From contig JASEVX010000085.1 in the NCBI GenBank assembly GCA_031761405.1, positions 372,001 to 436,000 on the forward strand: DNA of 64,000 nucleotides, read 5' to 3'. A program made the position numbers and the translations under genes. The first letter of the stretch is position 1; each line of letters starts with the position of its first letter. Under the pieces are notes generated by a model. The model was given only the letters and a program-made list of their open reading frames with translations, ran no database searches and was not told the DNA's origin. Origin of the DNA: Serripes groenlandicus. Taxonomy: Eukaryota; Mollusca; Bivalvia; Cardiida; Cardiidae. Shown here one piece after another: positions 44,109 to 55,990 of the stretch.

Positions 44109-44334
44109 CCCTTTCCCTCATACAAACGCTTTATGACGCCCCTGCAGCAGACGGCTTTTTGAAAACATAGTGACAAAAGAAGAAATTGCTCAAAACGAGC
44201 AATTTCTCCCTTTGCCACAATGTTTTCCACTATTAGTCATAGGTTATCCATTCAATTATAGAGATTTTCTTTTTTTTGACAAAAGAAGTTCAAAGTCGTC
44301 TGCTGCAGATTTGTTGTATGAGGGAAAGGGTTAA
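44105..44334 (-). mobile_element. piggyBac-like MITE-A, full-length, reverse
   Basis: Shares its left TTAA with the preceding copy; right TTAA at 44,331-44,334; core GCTCAAAACGAGC. Confidence 0.9.
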
Positions 44335-44819
44335 GGAAAGCCAATACGACTTCGAATCGCCAGTCCCGGCTCATCTTGATCTACCCTGTCGTGTACAAGG
44401 CTTAGACACTTTTGACTTTTACGGGTCCGATATTTAGACTTAATTTGGGTTTTTTTATTCATAAGGAATAAAATCCAACTTAGGCTTATTTAATTCGAGA
44501 CTCCTTTGTAGCGTGGTTTGTTTTGCAATAAAACATGGATTTGAAATTCAGTGCTGGAGGGCTAAAGCAACCCGATCCGATTATCCGTGTTTTATTGCCC
44601 AGTATACCACGTTACCATAGATATTCGTGTTTTCAGTTCTAACATGGCAGACACTCTTGGAAGCCTTTCTTAATTTCGTGCAAATAAAAATATTTGTCTC
44701 ATTCAAAGGTATTTATAACCGCCTACCTTATATGGTATTTTCGAGTCTCGAGCTTTGAAAACATCCAAACGTTGTAACATACGGAAATAGATATATTATT
44801 TAAATAGTGGGGAAAGGAA
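44335..44819. other. Unassigned sequence
   Basis: No feature recognised. Confidence 0.5.
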
Positions 44820-45050
44820 AACATATTTCACTAATTTTCTCTTTATAACACATTTGCAACAGACGTATTTTCGAAACTTTGTTGCAAAAAGGAAACACTG
44901 CACATGGTGCGCATTTTCTCCTTTTGTAACAATGTTTTCAATTTTATTCAGAAGTAATACTTTTATTTAACAGACAATCTCCATATGTTTACCTAAATGT
45001 TTTCAAAGTTGTCTGCTGGCTGCAGATTTGTTGTAAGAAAAGAAAAAAAG
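44820..45050. mobile_element. Degraded MITE-A
   Basis: GCAACAGACGTATTTTCG, GTGCGCATTTTCTCCTTTTG, GTCTGCTGGCTGCAGATTTG. Borders lost. Confidence 0.65.
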
Positions 45051-45477
45051 GTTTTGCAATTGTATAAAAATGATTTTTTTGAATGGTAGACACTTAGTAA
45101 CAGAAGACACTTATTCGTGCTCGTTTCTCTCGTAGTTACCTGTTTTGATTCATTTTAGCCTTAAAAACCGACTTTTCATTCTTCCTTATGAAATAATTGT
45201 TTCTTAACATTAACATTATTTTTTGAAAACTTTATTCATTGATCAGAAAAAAGACATACAAATATATAATGGACATTCTAAAAATCGATGTAATATGCCT
45301 GTACGAAACAAACTCTATAATATTGTCAATACATATTTTCAGGTTAGGTTTATAAAGGTAAACTATTTAACAATGTGCATGATTCAATATTTCAAGTGTC
45401 GCCTGCTTTTATAAATATCTTATACAAAATAAGTTATATACCGAAATTTGAAAATGTATTTTAATACAAAGTTGGGA
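45051..45477. other. Unassigned AT-rich sequence
   Basis: No gene recognised. The frame at 45,223-45,414 (63 codons) has no motif. Confidence 0.5.
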
Positions 45478-45880
45478 CGCAATGTTTTTGAAAACATAGC
45501 GACAAAAGAAGAAATTTATCAAAACGAGCAATTTCTCCTTTTGCCACAATGTTTTCCTGTTGATAATGGAGAACATTACTTCAAATGTTCCCCCTTTCCC
45601 CATAAACTTTACTAATGCATCAAAAGTTGTTGTCTGCGCCAAATGTTGTCTGCGTCAAATGTTGTAAGACGCGTTTTGACTTATCATCAGCAGACGACTT
45701 TTTGAAAGCATGAATACAAAAAGAGAAATTGATCAAGACGAGTAATTTCTCCTTATGCCACAATTACAGCATTTTATAGAAATGTCACTTTCATTTTTTA
45801 CAGGGATTTTTTCATATTTTTGCTGGTATATTATCATAGTCGACTTGTGCAGATTTGCTGTATGTGAGAAAGGGTTAAAC
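45478..45880. mobile_element. Two degraded MITE-A copies in series
   Basis: First to ~45,640 (AAACATAGCGACAAAAGAAG, GAGCAATTTCTCCTTTTGCC). Second from ~45,665 (TCAGCAGACGACTTTTTGAA) to GTATGTGAGAAAGGGTTAA at ~45,878. Confidence 0.7.
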
Positions 45881-46460
45881 AGTAATGGCCCTTCTAGTTA
45901 GTCATTAATCATTTTAAGTTCCATTTCTTTCTTGATCTGTTCGTCACATCCAAACATACACGATTATATGAATATCGTCAGAATTGATAAAGTCATTGAA
46001 AAAATAAAAACAGACATATTAACTTAAAACAAGTTTGTCTGAATGTAATAATTCAATAATTATTATCGAAAAGTTACAGATAATCAACGTTTGGACATTC
46101 GATATAGTTTTGCTTCTTTTGTTGAAGTCCGATTGAAAATAATAATAATATCGGTCCATTTTGATTGATAAGGGTTTACTGGATATTATGTATCTGTTTC
46201 ACTTCTCTCAATATTGACATATCGCGGTTTAAGATCTTTTTTTTTCCATTTTCCCGATTCAACCCTTTGCGAAACAGCATTACATTTGGTTTTTTTCGTT
46301 AGTAAAGCGTATGATTATGTTTATTGAAACATGCACATTTTGCTCGCTAAATGCTCAAACGGCCGATATGATATGATTGATAAAGGAAACAGACGAGAGA
46401 GAGGGTACCATGTAAATACATCTGTGTTTGCTGGTTTCTTCTTTCTGGGATACATTTAAG
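45881..46460. other. Unassigned AT-rich sequence
   Basis: ~45,890-46,090 shares phrases with 49,030-49,200 (GATGATCGAAATGTTACAGA versus TTATTATCGAAAAGTTACAG), so an old duplicated repeat. Confidence 0.5.
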
Positions 46461-46565
46461 GAGGAGTTGCTCTTTTATGAACAGTCTTTCCTTTTGCCAC
46501 AATGTTTTCAAATGCCTTCTGCTACAGATATGTCAACGTGCGTTTGTATGTGGGCAAGGGATAAG
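46461..46565. mobile_element. MITE-A 3' half
   Basis: CTTTCCTTTTGCCACAATGT, TGCCTTCTGCTACAGATATG, GTATGTGGGCAAGGGATAA. Confidence 0.7.
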
Positions 46566-47999
46566 CAAATATCAGGTAAATGAGCTAACTTAAATTCAAC
46601 TAGTTTTACGATCAGATAAGTATTTGAAATATCATTGGATGTGGACAGTCCGTAATTAAAACGTCTTTGTTAAGATGTCACCCATCATTTTACCCTCTCC
46701 GCAATTTTTGATCGTACTTTGAATCTCACAAACCCGAAAAGTTTCAACAAAATTAATATGAAACATAGGCTAACATTGTGTTAGATAGTGGGGCTTTTTA
46801 CTGAGGGAAGGGGCGGTTGGGCTGGTGTTTTGAACATTCTTGAAATATAAAGTTGTTGCCAGTAATAAGAAATATATTCTTATGTTTATTTTGGTTTTTT
46901 TTCTCACAATAATTTAAAAACTGGTCCACCCAAATGTTTAATAATGGAGAAAACAACTGAAGTAAGTCACGTCACACGAAAAGCGACCTGCCCGATTTAG
47001 CGACCAATGGGGATCTAGATAGGACTGTGTCTTCTTGCAGTCGATCGTGATCTTTCATGTTTGAAAACTTATCATCTTGGAATATCCGACTGTGCAAGTA
47101 TTCAAATGGATGGTAGTTGGGATTAAGGTAGAACATCCCTAATGGGCTCGGCTATATCCGTGTAAAGTCGTAAGTGATCGGTATTGTCCATGTATGTTGC
47201 CGGAAATTACCGACATGTTCATGAACAACGCCGAGCGTTGACGGGCATGGACGGAAATCTCCGAGCCTATATACTGTTATTAAATACCGAACTCACACGG
47301 ACATTGCCGAAACCAATAACGGAATGTGACTGTTCATGTGACGTGTCTCTTAATAGGAGGGATTAGATACATAATCTCTAAATGAGCTATTTCAATGGCT
47401 TTGTATTCGGTTGACATGTTTCATTTCTTTTTAATTAAAATGTCTTTGCAATTGTATCGACCAAAATTACTCTTGAATTGTAGACATTTTAAAGCAGTAG
47501 ACACTTATTCATGCAATATTCTTGTAATTGACATAATTTTGATTAAAAAAATAATTTAAGACCCATAGAACGCCACTACTATTAACCTAAGAGAGATAGG
47601 AGTACAAAAGGGCCAATAGATAAAACCTACCTTGATACAGACATTTTATGACGTTGCGGAATTCGACTTTTGAGAATAACTTTACCCTAAAAATGACATT
47701 TTTTAAGCATTTTTTAAGCATTTTAAACCTTTATCCAATGCCGTTTTGCCGGATTTATCATGGCAAACATATAATTTTCAACTGTTTCAATGTGACATAG
47801 GGCAAATATTTACCCTTTGCAAGTGCTTTAACTGTATTTCTGATTAGGTACTGATTACATGTTTCGTATTTATTAATTATATGTCTCTAAAGAGACTGAA
47901 TTGATGTTTTGTTACGTTATTCGAGTAAAGTGTGCTGTGCTAATGATTGAAGACATATTTTATTTTTTGGAATAATTTGATGAAATAAAGTAACACCTA
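46566..47999. other. Unassigned sequence
   Basis: 47,120-47,370 contains CCGAAATTACCGA-like words several times (GGAAATTACCGACATG, GGAAATCTCCGAGCC). No gene recognised. Confidence 0.45.
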
Positions 48000-48445
48000 T
48001 GCAAGTTGAATGTATTATTATTCTATATTTTGTACACAAATGGTCTTCCATATTATTCAAAAATGTGTTTAACCTTTCTCGACCTGCAGCAGGATAGATG
48101 CAAGTAGAATGTACTATTATTCTATATTTTGTACACAAATGGTCTTCCATGGTATCCAGAAATGTACTTAACCTTTCTCGACTACAGTTGTGTCGTCTGC
48201 AGCAGGATAGATGCAAGTAGGATGTACTATTATTCTATATTTTGTACACACATGGTCTTCTATAGTATCCAGAAATGTACTTAACCTTTCTCGACTACAG
48301 TTGTGTCGTCTGTAGCAGGATAGATGCAAGTAGAATGTACTATTATTCTATATTTTGTACGCAAATGGTCTTCCATAGTATCCAGAAATGTACTTTTAAC
48401 CTTTCTCGACTACATATGTGTCGTCTGTAGCAGGATAGATGCAAT
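48000..48445 (-). repeat. ~115-bp tandem repeat, four units
   Basis: Each unit has GGATAGATGCAAGTAGAATG, TATTATTCTATATTTTGTAC, AAATGGTCTTCCAT and AACCTTTCTCGAC. Units differ by a few bases and by presence of CTACAGTTGTGTCGTCTG. The 99-codon frame here is an artefact of the repeat. Confidence 0.92.
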
Positions 48446-48472
48446 ATCCATTGAGCCTAGTTAAGGTATTGA

Positions 48473-48755
48473 TTAACCCCTTTCCCACATACAGCAAATA
48501 TTCAGCAGACGACTTTGAAAGCATCTAATCAAAAACACGGAAAATCTATAGAAATCTTAGTATAATTACTGCAAAGAGTTGAAAACATCTAGGCGAAAAC
48601 ATGGAAAATCTATAAAAATCATTGTATAATTACTGCAAAGAGTTGAAAACATTGTGGCAAAAGGAGAAATTGCTCAATTGAGAAAATTACTAGATAAGTT
48701 TAATTTCTCCCTCCCTTTTCCACAGTGTTTTTAAAAGTCGTCTGCTGCTAAGGAA
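48473..48755. mobile_element. Diverged MITE-A with internal duplication
   Basis: TTAACCCCTTTCCCACATAC left end. ACATGGAAAATCTATA-type segment repeated (48,536-48,650). Right border lost after GTCGTCTGCTGCTAAGG. Confidence 0.7.
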
Positions 48756-48825
48756 TCACATGATTACACGTTTCTTATTTTATTAATTATATGTCTCTAT
48801 AGATACTGAGTGCATGTTCTGTATC

Positions 48826-49036
48826 GTTATCCCCACATACAGACGCTTTCTGACGCCTTTGCAGCAGACGACCTTTGAAAACACTTTGGCAAAATGAGAA
48901 TTCGCTTATAAGGCGCAATTTCTCATTTCCCACACTATTTTTTAACTCGTTTCAATAATTATGAAGTTTCCCAATAGTTTTTCCCTGCTGATTTCAAAAT
49001 TGTCTGATGCAGAAATGCTGTGTGTGGTAAAGAGTC
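48826..49036. mobile_element. Diverged MITE-A
   Basis: ATCCCCACATACAGACGCTT left, GTGTGTGGTAAAGAGTCA right; TTAA borders lost. Confidence 0.7.
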
Positions 49037-49766
49037 AGACATATAACCAAAAATTAAACTCCAATTGAATAATTGTAAAATGGCATATTTTCTGAAAATC
49101 AGTTTATCTGAAATATTATAATTCAATAATGATGATCGAAATGTTACAGATGATCTGCATTTGGCATTCAATATATGTTTGCTTCTTTTTTTTTGAAGAC
49201 CGATTATAACAAAACTAAAATTGTGTTTCTGATTAGGAACTGATTACATGTTTCCTACTTATTAATTATATGTCTCGAAAGAGACTAAATTTATGTTTTG
49301 TGTTACGTTATTCATTATATGTGTGTAGTGGTGTGTGTGCGCGCGCGTATGTGTGTGTGCGCGCGCGTATGTGTGTGTGTTACGAAATTCTTACGAAATA
49401 CGGTGTGTCGCAAGAGTGAAGGGCCTTGGTGAAGAAAGTGTCGATACTTCAAAGTACATGCTAAATACCACCTTGGAATATCAATTCACTGTCTGTAGCG
49501 ACCGTACTTTTAGTTTCCCATATACTTATTTTCTGTATAAATGACCCTGCAATTAAAGACCACCCGTGAACAAAGACCTACGGGTGGTCTTTAAACACAG
49601 GTTTGACTGTACAATTGTATAGTTATGAAATGCAAATTCATCATTACTGCAAGATAGCATTTCGATGTTGAAGAAAATGTCATATTTTCCAAAAAATGGG
49701 GCCTGCGACATTTGTCAGATTGCACGACCCGGTGCATATAATGTCGCGGTTTCCAAATACATACAT
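49037..49766. other. Unassigned; GT/GC microsatellite and a 13-bp hairpin
   Basis: (GT)n(GC)n at 49,318-49,380. Hairpin AAAGACCACCCGT / ACGGGTGGTCTTT around 49,556-49,594. No gene. Confidence 0.6.
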
Positions 49767-50025
49767 ATGAGTCGTCCCGCGAGAAAACCAACAGTGTGGA
49801 CTCTGCGAAAAGTAATATACCCAGATCAACCTGCGCAGTACGCGCATGCTTACCCGGCAGACACTTTTCGCCCCATGAGGATTTTCTGTTTCAGGTTTCA
49901 TATACCTCTATATCCCTAAAACGGAATGTGTCGGCCCGGATTAGCCTGCGCGGACTGCGCAGGCTGATCTGGGTACATACATTACGCATATGGCACAATT
50001 TTGGTTTTCTCTTGGGACGGCTCAT
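49767..50025. mobile_element. Fold-back MITE-C, full-length
   Basis: Ends ATGAGTCGTCCCGCGAGAAA / TTTCTCTTGGGACGGCTCAT with AT/TA-rich flanks. Interior GCCTGCGCGGACTGCGCAGG palindrome. Open frames on both strands are artefacts. Confidence 0.9.
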
Positions 50026-50087
50026 ATATCGTTGAACAAGTAGACAGTTAAATATTTCCTTCTTTATCGTATATGAACACACAATGC

Positions 50088-50160
50088 CCTCCAACTGAGG
50101 TCATTTCTGGTGAAAACACCTCCAACTGAGGTCATTTCTGGTGAAAACACCTTCAACTGA
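50088..50160 (+). repeat. ~31-bp direct duplication
   Basis: CCAACTGAGGTCATTTCTGG + TGAAAACACCT, two copies and a partial third. Confidence 0.9.
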
Positions 50161-50334
50161 GGACTAGCTGCTACAATAGGAGAACATCACACATTCCTTG
50201 TAAACCATGGTGTCTCTGGTATTTTTTAATTTTCTTTACATTGATTAAACACAGACGAATTTCATTTAAAAAGTATCAGAGTCCGTTTTTATCAATATGC
50301 CGATACAATTAATTGCATGACACACACTGATTTG

Positions 50335-50623
50335 TTGGGGTTAAACGCCCTTTTCAACACTGTTCCAGTTATATCATGGCTGCCAGTTCACCTATTCACG
50401 TGTTCACTTGCTTTCACACACGAGTACTCCACACAACAGACTTTCAAAGCTACTTGCTGCTTTTCAACATATACTCTTAGCCCATTGGTGGAAGACGAAT
50501 GACGCTTGTCAAACGCAGTGACAAACGTCAGGAAGAATATTTGCGGAGCTGGGGTTTGAACCCACAACCCCTTGATTGAAAGCCCGCGGCGCTACCAACC
50601 TAGCTTCCGGGTCTCGGCACATG
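50335..50623 (-). mobile_element. tRNA-derived SINE-B, antisense
   Basis: Minus-strand head GCCCGGAAGCTAGGTTGGTA ... GCGGGCTTTCAATCAAGGG and GTGGGTTCAAACCCCAGCTC. Body and tail as elsewhere. Confidence 0.88.
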
Positions 50624-50739
50624 ACACACAGATTGCCTTAACATTCGTATAGTGGTTGAAACGGAGTCAATCAAATTATTACTTCTTTATTCCATATGAA
50701 ATGCAATATGTTATTACTGAACGGATTTTATAACTTGGA

Positions 50740-50822
50740 TCAGTATGTCCTTTTGTCACAATTCTGTCAAAAATCATCTGCTGGAAAGGATTCAGATGTC
50801 TGTATCAAGGAAAAGGTTAACA
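50740..50822. mobile_element. MITE-A 3' fragment
   Basis: TCCTTTTGTCACAATTCTGT, ATCATCTGCTGGAAAGGATT, AAGGAAAAGGTTAA. Confidence 0.6.
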
Positions 50823-50880
50823 AATATATTAACATAACACTGTTCGACCTATATCACGGCAAAACTAGGATAGGAAATGT

Positions 50881-51005
50881 GCCTTGATCAACAGCACTCC
50901 AGCATGACCAACGAGTGTCCTTGGGCAAGGCACATTTCCTAGCCTAGTATTGGTTTGTTTACCCAGGTAGCATGAATTAGTGAACTGTCGCCCTGTTATA
51001 CCTAA
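50881..51005 (+). mobile_element. SINE-C body fragment
   Basis: TGTCCTTGGGCAAGGCACAT, TTTACCCAGGTAGCATGAAT and GTGAACTGTCGCCCTGTTAT match SINE-C at 8308-8510. A TAGGAAATGTGCCTTG / CAAGGCACATTTCCTA inverted pair sits at its start. Confidence 0.7.
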
Positions 51006-51292
51006 TAAGTCGCCGGGCAGAAGCCCGCGACATCTATTTTTAATAGGTTTTCGGAAATCACATGGGAGGGCGGCTTATTATTAGAAAGAAACAAATCTAG
51101 ATGATTTGAACATATTACAATTGTGGTTGTTTACGAACACTAATAAATGACACATCTAAAATGAAATAAATATTCCGATTTTTTAATGTTTGCAGTTTTT
51201 TTTATTTCACTCGCATTTAAGTTTTTTGTCTTATTTACGAAGACAAAAGTGGTCCCTTCAAGACGTGAACCAACACCACCTAATGCAGACTC

Positions 51293-51496
51293 TTATGTGT
51301 CATCATTGAGGTCAATTTCGGATTCTCCTTTTAATAGCACTTTTAACTTACTAAATGTTGTTTTCATGTTCAAAGAGATGTCTTGATTTGTGTAGAAATC
51401 ATTTAATAATGTTAATCCATGAATATCTAAAGTAGGAACTGTTTCTAAGCTAAATATAGACCCTATTCTGTTGTGTAGTTTCGTGACCTTTAACAT
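51293..51496 (-). CDS. Possible small protein gene, 67 aa, unrecognised
   Basis: ATG (complement 51,496-51,494) opens a 67-residue frame MLKVTKLHNRIGSIFSLETV ... SEIDLNDDT. It lies outside any repeat family I recognise, and its composition is protein-like (hydrophobic residues spaced as in helices; acidic end). An NRF-1-like motif CGCGCATGCG (51,504-51,513) sits 8 nt upstream, and AATAAA (complement 51,206-51,201) lies ~87 nt beyond the stop, so a compact transcription unit is conceivable. No family recognised, no signal peptide or membrane segment. It may also be one exon of a larger gene, a processed fragment, or chance. Confidence 0.4.
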   Translation of the reverse strand: MLKVTKLHNRIGSIFSLETVPTLDIHGLTLLNDFYTNQDISLNMKTTFSKLKVLLKGESEIDLNDDT

Positions 51497-51503
51497 CGAT
51501 TTT

Positions 51504-51513
51504 CGCGCATGCG
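51504..51513. promoter_or_regulatory. NRF-1-like palindrome CGCGCATGCG
   Basis: Close to the (C/T)GCGCATGCGC consensus. Located immediately upstream of the 67-codon frame. Confidence 0.45.
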
Positions 51514-52484
51514 AATTTCGATATGAAAAAGCGAGTGATATTGTTTTATTTTAGACAAGTACAAGACGAATGTTTGACGCAAAGCGTCAAAGAGAAGCCG
51601 CAATATTTCGTTGTACATGTAGAAATAAGAAAAAAAGAACATTTTTAAATCCACAAACAATAGAACAATTTAAACTGTAGACGGTAATGCTGATATATTT
51701 CTCCTTTTGAAGACTTTTGTTTTCTTCAAATTACCTCCCTTTAAAGCAATACCAGGATATTTACCTTGTGATTCGAATAAGATTGACAAACATTGAAATT
51801 ATATGAATGAATACTATTATTTAAATAAGTAACAACAGCAAAATTAAATTTAAGCCAGTTTAAATGTGTACACATTTCGTTAATTTTTTATAGATACCCT
51901 AATGTATAGGTATGAATATAAAATTTATAAGCAAATGTTTTCATTTCAACGTTCCTAATGTTTGAATAGACTAAGGAAAGTCAAGAATACATAAATAAAT
52001 CAATGCAGTCTTTTCCGGCGACATTGATGCCTTGCATCAACTTTCTCTTGTATAATGTTGAAAACGGCGTAAAATAAAAACCAAACAAAAAAACCCCAAA
52101 CTAAACCAATTCTTCGGATCAATCTGAGTAAGACCTTTTATATCATAAATTACGTCGCCGGGAGTCACTGTAATAAAGCCATTGTATAAATTGCGTATTC
52201 AACTAGTGTTATAACAATGCTACGTAACGTCATAATGAAAAGCATTGAAAATGACCGCGCTATATCGCGACGTTATATATATTTTGCGCTAATAATCGTC
52301 GAATTGGAATTTATGATATAAATAGAATATAACATTCGTGTTCATTCAATACAAAATTTTATTAAATTTTATTAACCTCTATATAATAACCACGTTCTTT
52401 GATTTGCGTAGCCCGGTTGTAAACGTTCTCTGGGCACCGTCACATGTGTTTGTTTGAATGGTGTTTTACTTCGCCTTCAACAAT
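51514..52484. other. Unassigned AT-rich sequence
   Basis: No gene or repeat recognised apart from short A-rich runs. Confidence 0.5.
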
Positions 52485-52748
52485 TGAGCCGTCCCGCGAG
52501 AAAACCAACATTATAGATTCTGCCTTTAGTATCGACCCGGATCAGATTCAGCATGCCGCGCAGGCCAACCCGGATAGACACTTTTCGCCTCCAGTGGATT
52601 TTCTGGTTTAGGAATCATTACTCTATACCTATTTTCCCATGAGACGGAATGTGTCGACTCTGATCAGTCTGCGCGGACTGCGTAGGCTGATCTGGGTCGA
52701 TACATTACGCAGAGTGCGTAATATTGGTTTTCTCGCGGGACGGCTGAT
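52485..52748. mobile_element. Fold-back MITE-C, full-length
   Basis: Ends TTGAGCCGTCCCGCGAGAAA / TTTTCTCGCGGGACGGCTGA, the best-preserved termini of the family in the window. Confidence 0.92.
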
Positions 52749-52751
52749 TAT

Positions 52752-52862
52752 TGTTTTAACTTATATTACGACGTTTCCTGGTAAATTAATCGGTACTACT
52801 GGTCCATTTATATTGACACCAGTGAGTATGTCGCAATGCTAAACAGACAGTTCTGAGCGCCA
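52752..52862 (-). mobile_element. SINE-A 3' fragment, antisense
   Basis: ACGACGTTTCCTGGTAAATT, GTACTACTGGTCCATTTATA, CACCAGTGAGTATGTCGCAA are complements of the SINE-A body. Confidence 0.75.
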
Positions 52863-52935
52863 ATTATTGCCACAATCTTTTAAAAAATGGCCTACTGCAG
52901 GTGCGCCAAACGTGTCCGCAAGTGGGGAAGTGTAG
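52863..52935. mobile_element. MITE-A 3' fragment
   Basis: GCCACAATCTTTTAAAAAAT, GGCCTACTGCAGGTGCG, AAGTGGGGAAGTG. Confidence 0.6.
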
Positions 52936-53182
52936 ACATAAGATAGTTTTCCGTAATACTTATTACTCACAGAACTAAACTTTTCTTATGACCTATATAT
53001 TAGGGTAAAATATATTGATAAAATAACCCATCAATGACTTTGTGTCATTTCAACTCAAACCAGATTAAAAATATACGACAGTTTCCATAACAAAATGTTA
53101 CTTATACCAGAGACACATAAACAAGTGTTTATATGTCTCTGCTAATATTATTATACCCGGAGACGCTTTTAAGTAGACGACT

Positions 53183-53414
53183 TTAACCCTTTCCCTCATA
53201 CGACAATTCTGCAGCAGACGACTTTGAACGTATTTTTTCAAAACATGGAAAATCTCCATTATTGAATGGATAACCTATGACCAAAAGTGGAAAACATTGT
53301 GGCAAAAGGAGAAATTTTGCACGTTTTGTGCAATTTCTTCTTTTGTCACTATGTTTTCAAAAAGCCGTGTGCTGCAGAGGCGTCAGAAAGCGTCTATATG
53401 AGGTAAAGGGTTAA
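53183..53414 (+). mobile_element. piggyBac-like MITE-A, full-length
   Basis: TTAA borders; core TTGCACGTTTTGTGCAA; right end TATGAGGTAAAGGG. Confidence 0.9.
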
Positions 53415-53734
53415 TTAAGAAACATTATTGAAACAAGGTAGATTGCACAAAACGAGTATTTTCTCCTTTTCCAACGTTGCATCCAAACTGTAACTCCCAG
53501 TTGAACCAATACAACATGCATTTATCTCATGAGACGTTCTTATTTTCAAAGCAGACGACAACTGTAACAAGGCCAGGTTGTATTTACGGTTGACTCCATT
53601 GCGCATGACCAGTTCGACACACCAAACGTTTGGGTTGGATGCGGGTTATCAAAATCAAAATTAGCTCTAATCACATTTTGAAAAATTTAAATTTCTTTAC
53701 AATAAACGAACTCGAAAAAGGCCACGAGTCAAAC
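53415..53734. other. Unassigned sequence
   Basis: A MITE-A-like phrase (TGCACAAAACGAGTATTTTC, 53,444) is the only recognisable piece. Confidence 0.5.
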
Positions 53735-53956
53735 GAGTCGACCCTTCTCCCTAAATACAACACATCTGTAGCAGACGACTTTTGAGACAGCTAGGTAAAC
53801 ATAATTATGAAAGATCATGAATTGAATTTAAAACTATCCGTCAAAAGGGTAAACGTGTTCATTACGAGGAATTTCTCCTTTTGCCGCAATGTTTTCAAAA
53901 GTCGACTTCTGCAGAATCGTTAAAAAATGCGCCCGCGAGTGGGAAAAGGGTTAAAA
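53735..53956. mobile_element. Diverged MITE-A
   Basis: TCTGTAGCAGACGACTTTTG, GAATTTCTCCTTTTGCCGCA and GAGTGGGAAAAGGGTTAA. Confidence 0.7.
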
Positions 53957-54135
53957 CCACTGGGGATGGTAAAGCGTGAAGCACGTGGGAGCAAAGAGTA
54001 AATAGCATGCGGAGTTAAAACCCATATTAGCACCAGCGTATGAATAGAATCAGAAACCCCTAACCATATCATAAAGAGAGCCTAGTTTTTAAAACCCATC
54101 CTTCTACGAATAAATACGCTGACCCTTACCCACAT

Positions 54136-54354
54136 TTAACCCTTTCCCTCATACGACAATTCTGCAGCAGACGACTTTGAACATATTTTGTCAAAAAGTA
54201 GAAAATCTCCATAATTGAAAGGATAACCTATGACTAAAAGTGGAAAACATTGTGGCAAAAGGAGAAATTGCAATTTCTTTTTTTGTCATTATGTTTTCAA
54301 AAAGCCTTCTGCTACAGAGGCGTCAGAAAACGTCTATATGAGGGAAAGGGTTGA
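54136..54354 (+). mobile_element. piggyBac-like MITE-A, core hairpin shortened
   Basis: Left TTAA, right TTGA. The hairpin core is reduced to GAAATTGCAATTTC. Confidence 0.9.
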
Positions 54355-54359
54355 ATTAA

Positions 54360-54552
54360 TAAACATGCAGCGGACTACTTTATAAACACCTTTGTAAAAT
54401 ATGGACAATCTGCATTAATGTTTATTAGCTACATTGAATAAATTTGAAACAGTTGTGAAAAACCAGAACATTATGAGCATTTCCCCCTTTTTTTCCACAC
54501 CGTTACATACTGTAGAAGCGTCAAAACTGATCTGGATGTGAGAAACGGTTAA
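54360..54552. mobile_element. Degraded MITE-A
   Basis: CAGCGGACTACTTTATAAAC, TATGAGCATTTCCCCC, GATGTGAGAAACGGTTAA. Confidence 0.6.
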
Positions 54553-54573
54553 AGCTCACCCTATTATTCGATA

Positions 54574-54596
54574 CTTTTTTTTTTTTTTTTTTTTTT
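54574..54596 (+). repeat. Poly(T) tract
   Basis: Uninterrupted T run of about 23; could be the poly(A) tail of a minus-strand retroposed sequence or a simple homopolymer. Confidence 0.8.
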
Positions 54597-54845
54597 GTCG
54601 ACCCCTTTGTAAACGTTTGAAGCAAAATATGAAGACTTCAACATGTTGAAGACATTGTGGAAAAAATTGCACACTATGATCGTTTTGGTTATTTCAAAGG
54701 TGGTCGATTGCAACGACATTAAACGTTCAGCTATTTTCGAAGCAGATTACTCTGTTGTAAATAGCATATCAGGTAAAATCCTACCTTGCAACAGAGAGAA
54801 TGAATGTATATTGTTTTATGGCGCATCGCGCAATTAAATTTATTT

Positions 54846-54998
54846 ATTCATGATCCCCGGGTAAACGAACCAGTACTAGGCTAGAAAATGTGCCTTGCCC
54901 AAGGGCACTCCACCATGACCGTAGTGCCGCGACTGGGGATCGAACCCGGAGCACCCGGTTTCGAAATCCCCGACGCTAACCACTCGACCACAGCGGAT
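54846..54998 (-). mobile_element. tRNA-derived SINE-C, antisense
   Basis: The minus strand reads CCGCTGTGGTCGAGTGGTTA (class II tRNA-like head), GGGTTCGATCCCCAGTCGCG (box B) and the GTGCCCTTGGGCAAGGCACA body. Confidence 0.88.
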
Positions 54999-55774
54999 TC
55001 CTTGCAACAGAGAGACGAATTTTGAAAGCATCATGGGAATAGTAAACATTTCTCATTATTTTTCCCGCAATGTTAACAATTCCGCTTAAAAAAGGATGGC
55101 AGTAACTGTCCATGTTGTTTTTTACCCATCTTGCGTTTGCACAGCAACTGATTGTCATATCAGACAAACTCGTAAGCAGTATGACTCGGCGAAATAACGA
55201 AAAGAGGGTCGAAAACCGATTATGTTTAGTTGCGGATCAGTAGAGCCGGATCAGTAGAGCAAACACCTTCAGGTTAAGGGCATGGCTTTTATTTTATTCA
55301 AGTATCGCCTTAGTTTTTAGTATTCATTTTTATTTCCTGATGTTCAAAACTTTGTAATCCGATTTCCGGATGAAGGTACAAACGTGAAAGACGATATATT
55401 ACTCTATTCTCAAATAATATTCATGAGACAGCTTAGCCTCCTTTTTAATGGATTGATTGATTCTTTGGTAATTTACGCCACTTTCAACAATTGTTCAGTT
55501 ATATCTCGGCGTTTTCATGGTAAGTTACCAGTACAACAGTATGGTAAATCTATTTATATGAAAGAATGTTTAATTTACATCGAGTGCGAAACAAGCTTTC
55601 AGCTTATATAAATCAAGCCCGATGCCTGCTTCCTGGAGACTTAACCAGCCCTTGCACCGTTTTGTGTGACAAAATCCCAAACTCAGAACACGCTTATCAC
55701 GGAACTCGAACCCGGGACTTTTGGTACGAGAGGCCGACGCTCTACATCTGCTCAACTGTTTTTCGAAATAATTT
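54999..55774. other. Unassigned with small SINE-A piece
   Basis: 55,470-55,535 resembles an antisense SINE-A tail (CAACAATTGTTCAGTTATAT, GGTAAGTTACCAGTAC). ~55,690-55,745 has CACGGAACTCGAACCCGGGA, which looks like an antisense tRNA-like box B. Confidence 0.5.
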
Positions 55775-55990
55775 GCGGAGTCGATCCGTGGCCAGGTCAA
55801 ACCAAAAGACTTTAAACATGTAGTACTGACTTCCCTCCAGTGCGCTCAGGATTATTTGGTAAGCATAACGACTGGTTAGTTACCTTTAGGATAAATGGAC
55901 CATATTGATAAGTACTGGTAAATTACACGGAAACGCCGTGATATAACTGAAACATTGTTGAAACGCTGTGATAAAACTAAAACAATGTTG
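55775..55990 (+). mobile_element. SINE-A, 5'-truncated, diverged
   Basis: AAAAGACTTTAAACATGTAG, GCGCTCAGGATTATTTGG, GGATAAATGGACCATATTGA; the GAAACATTGTTGAAACGCTG tail motif is duplicated. Confidence 0.8.
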
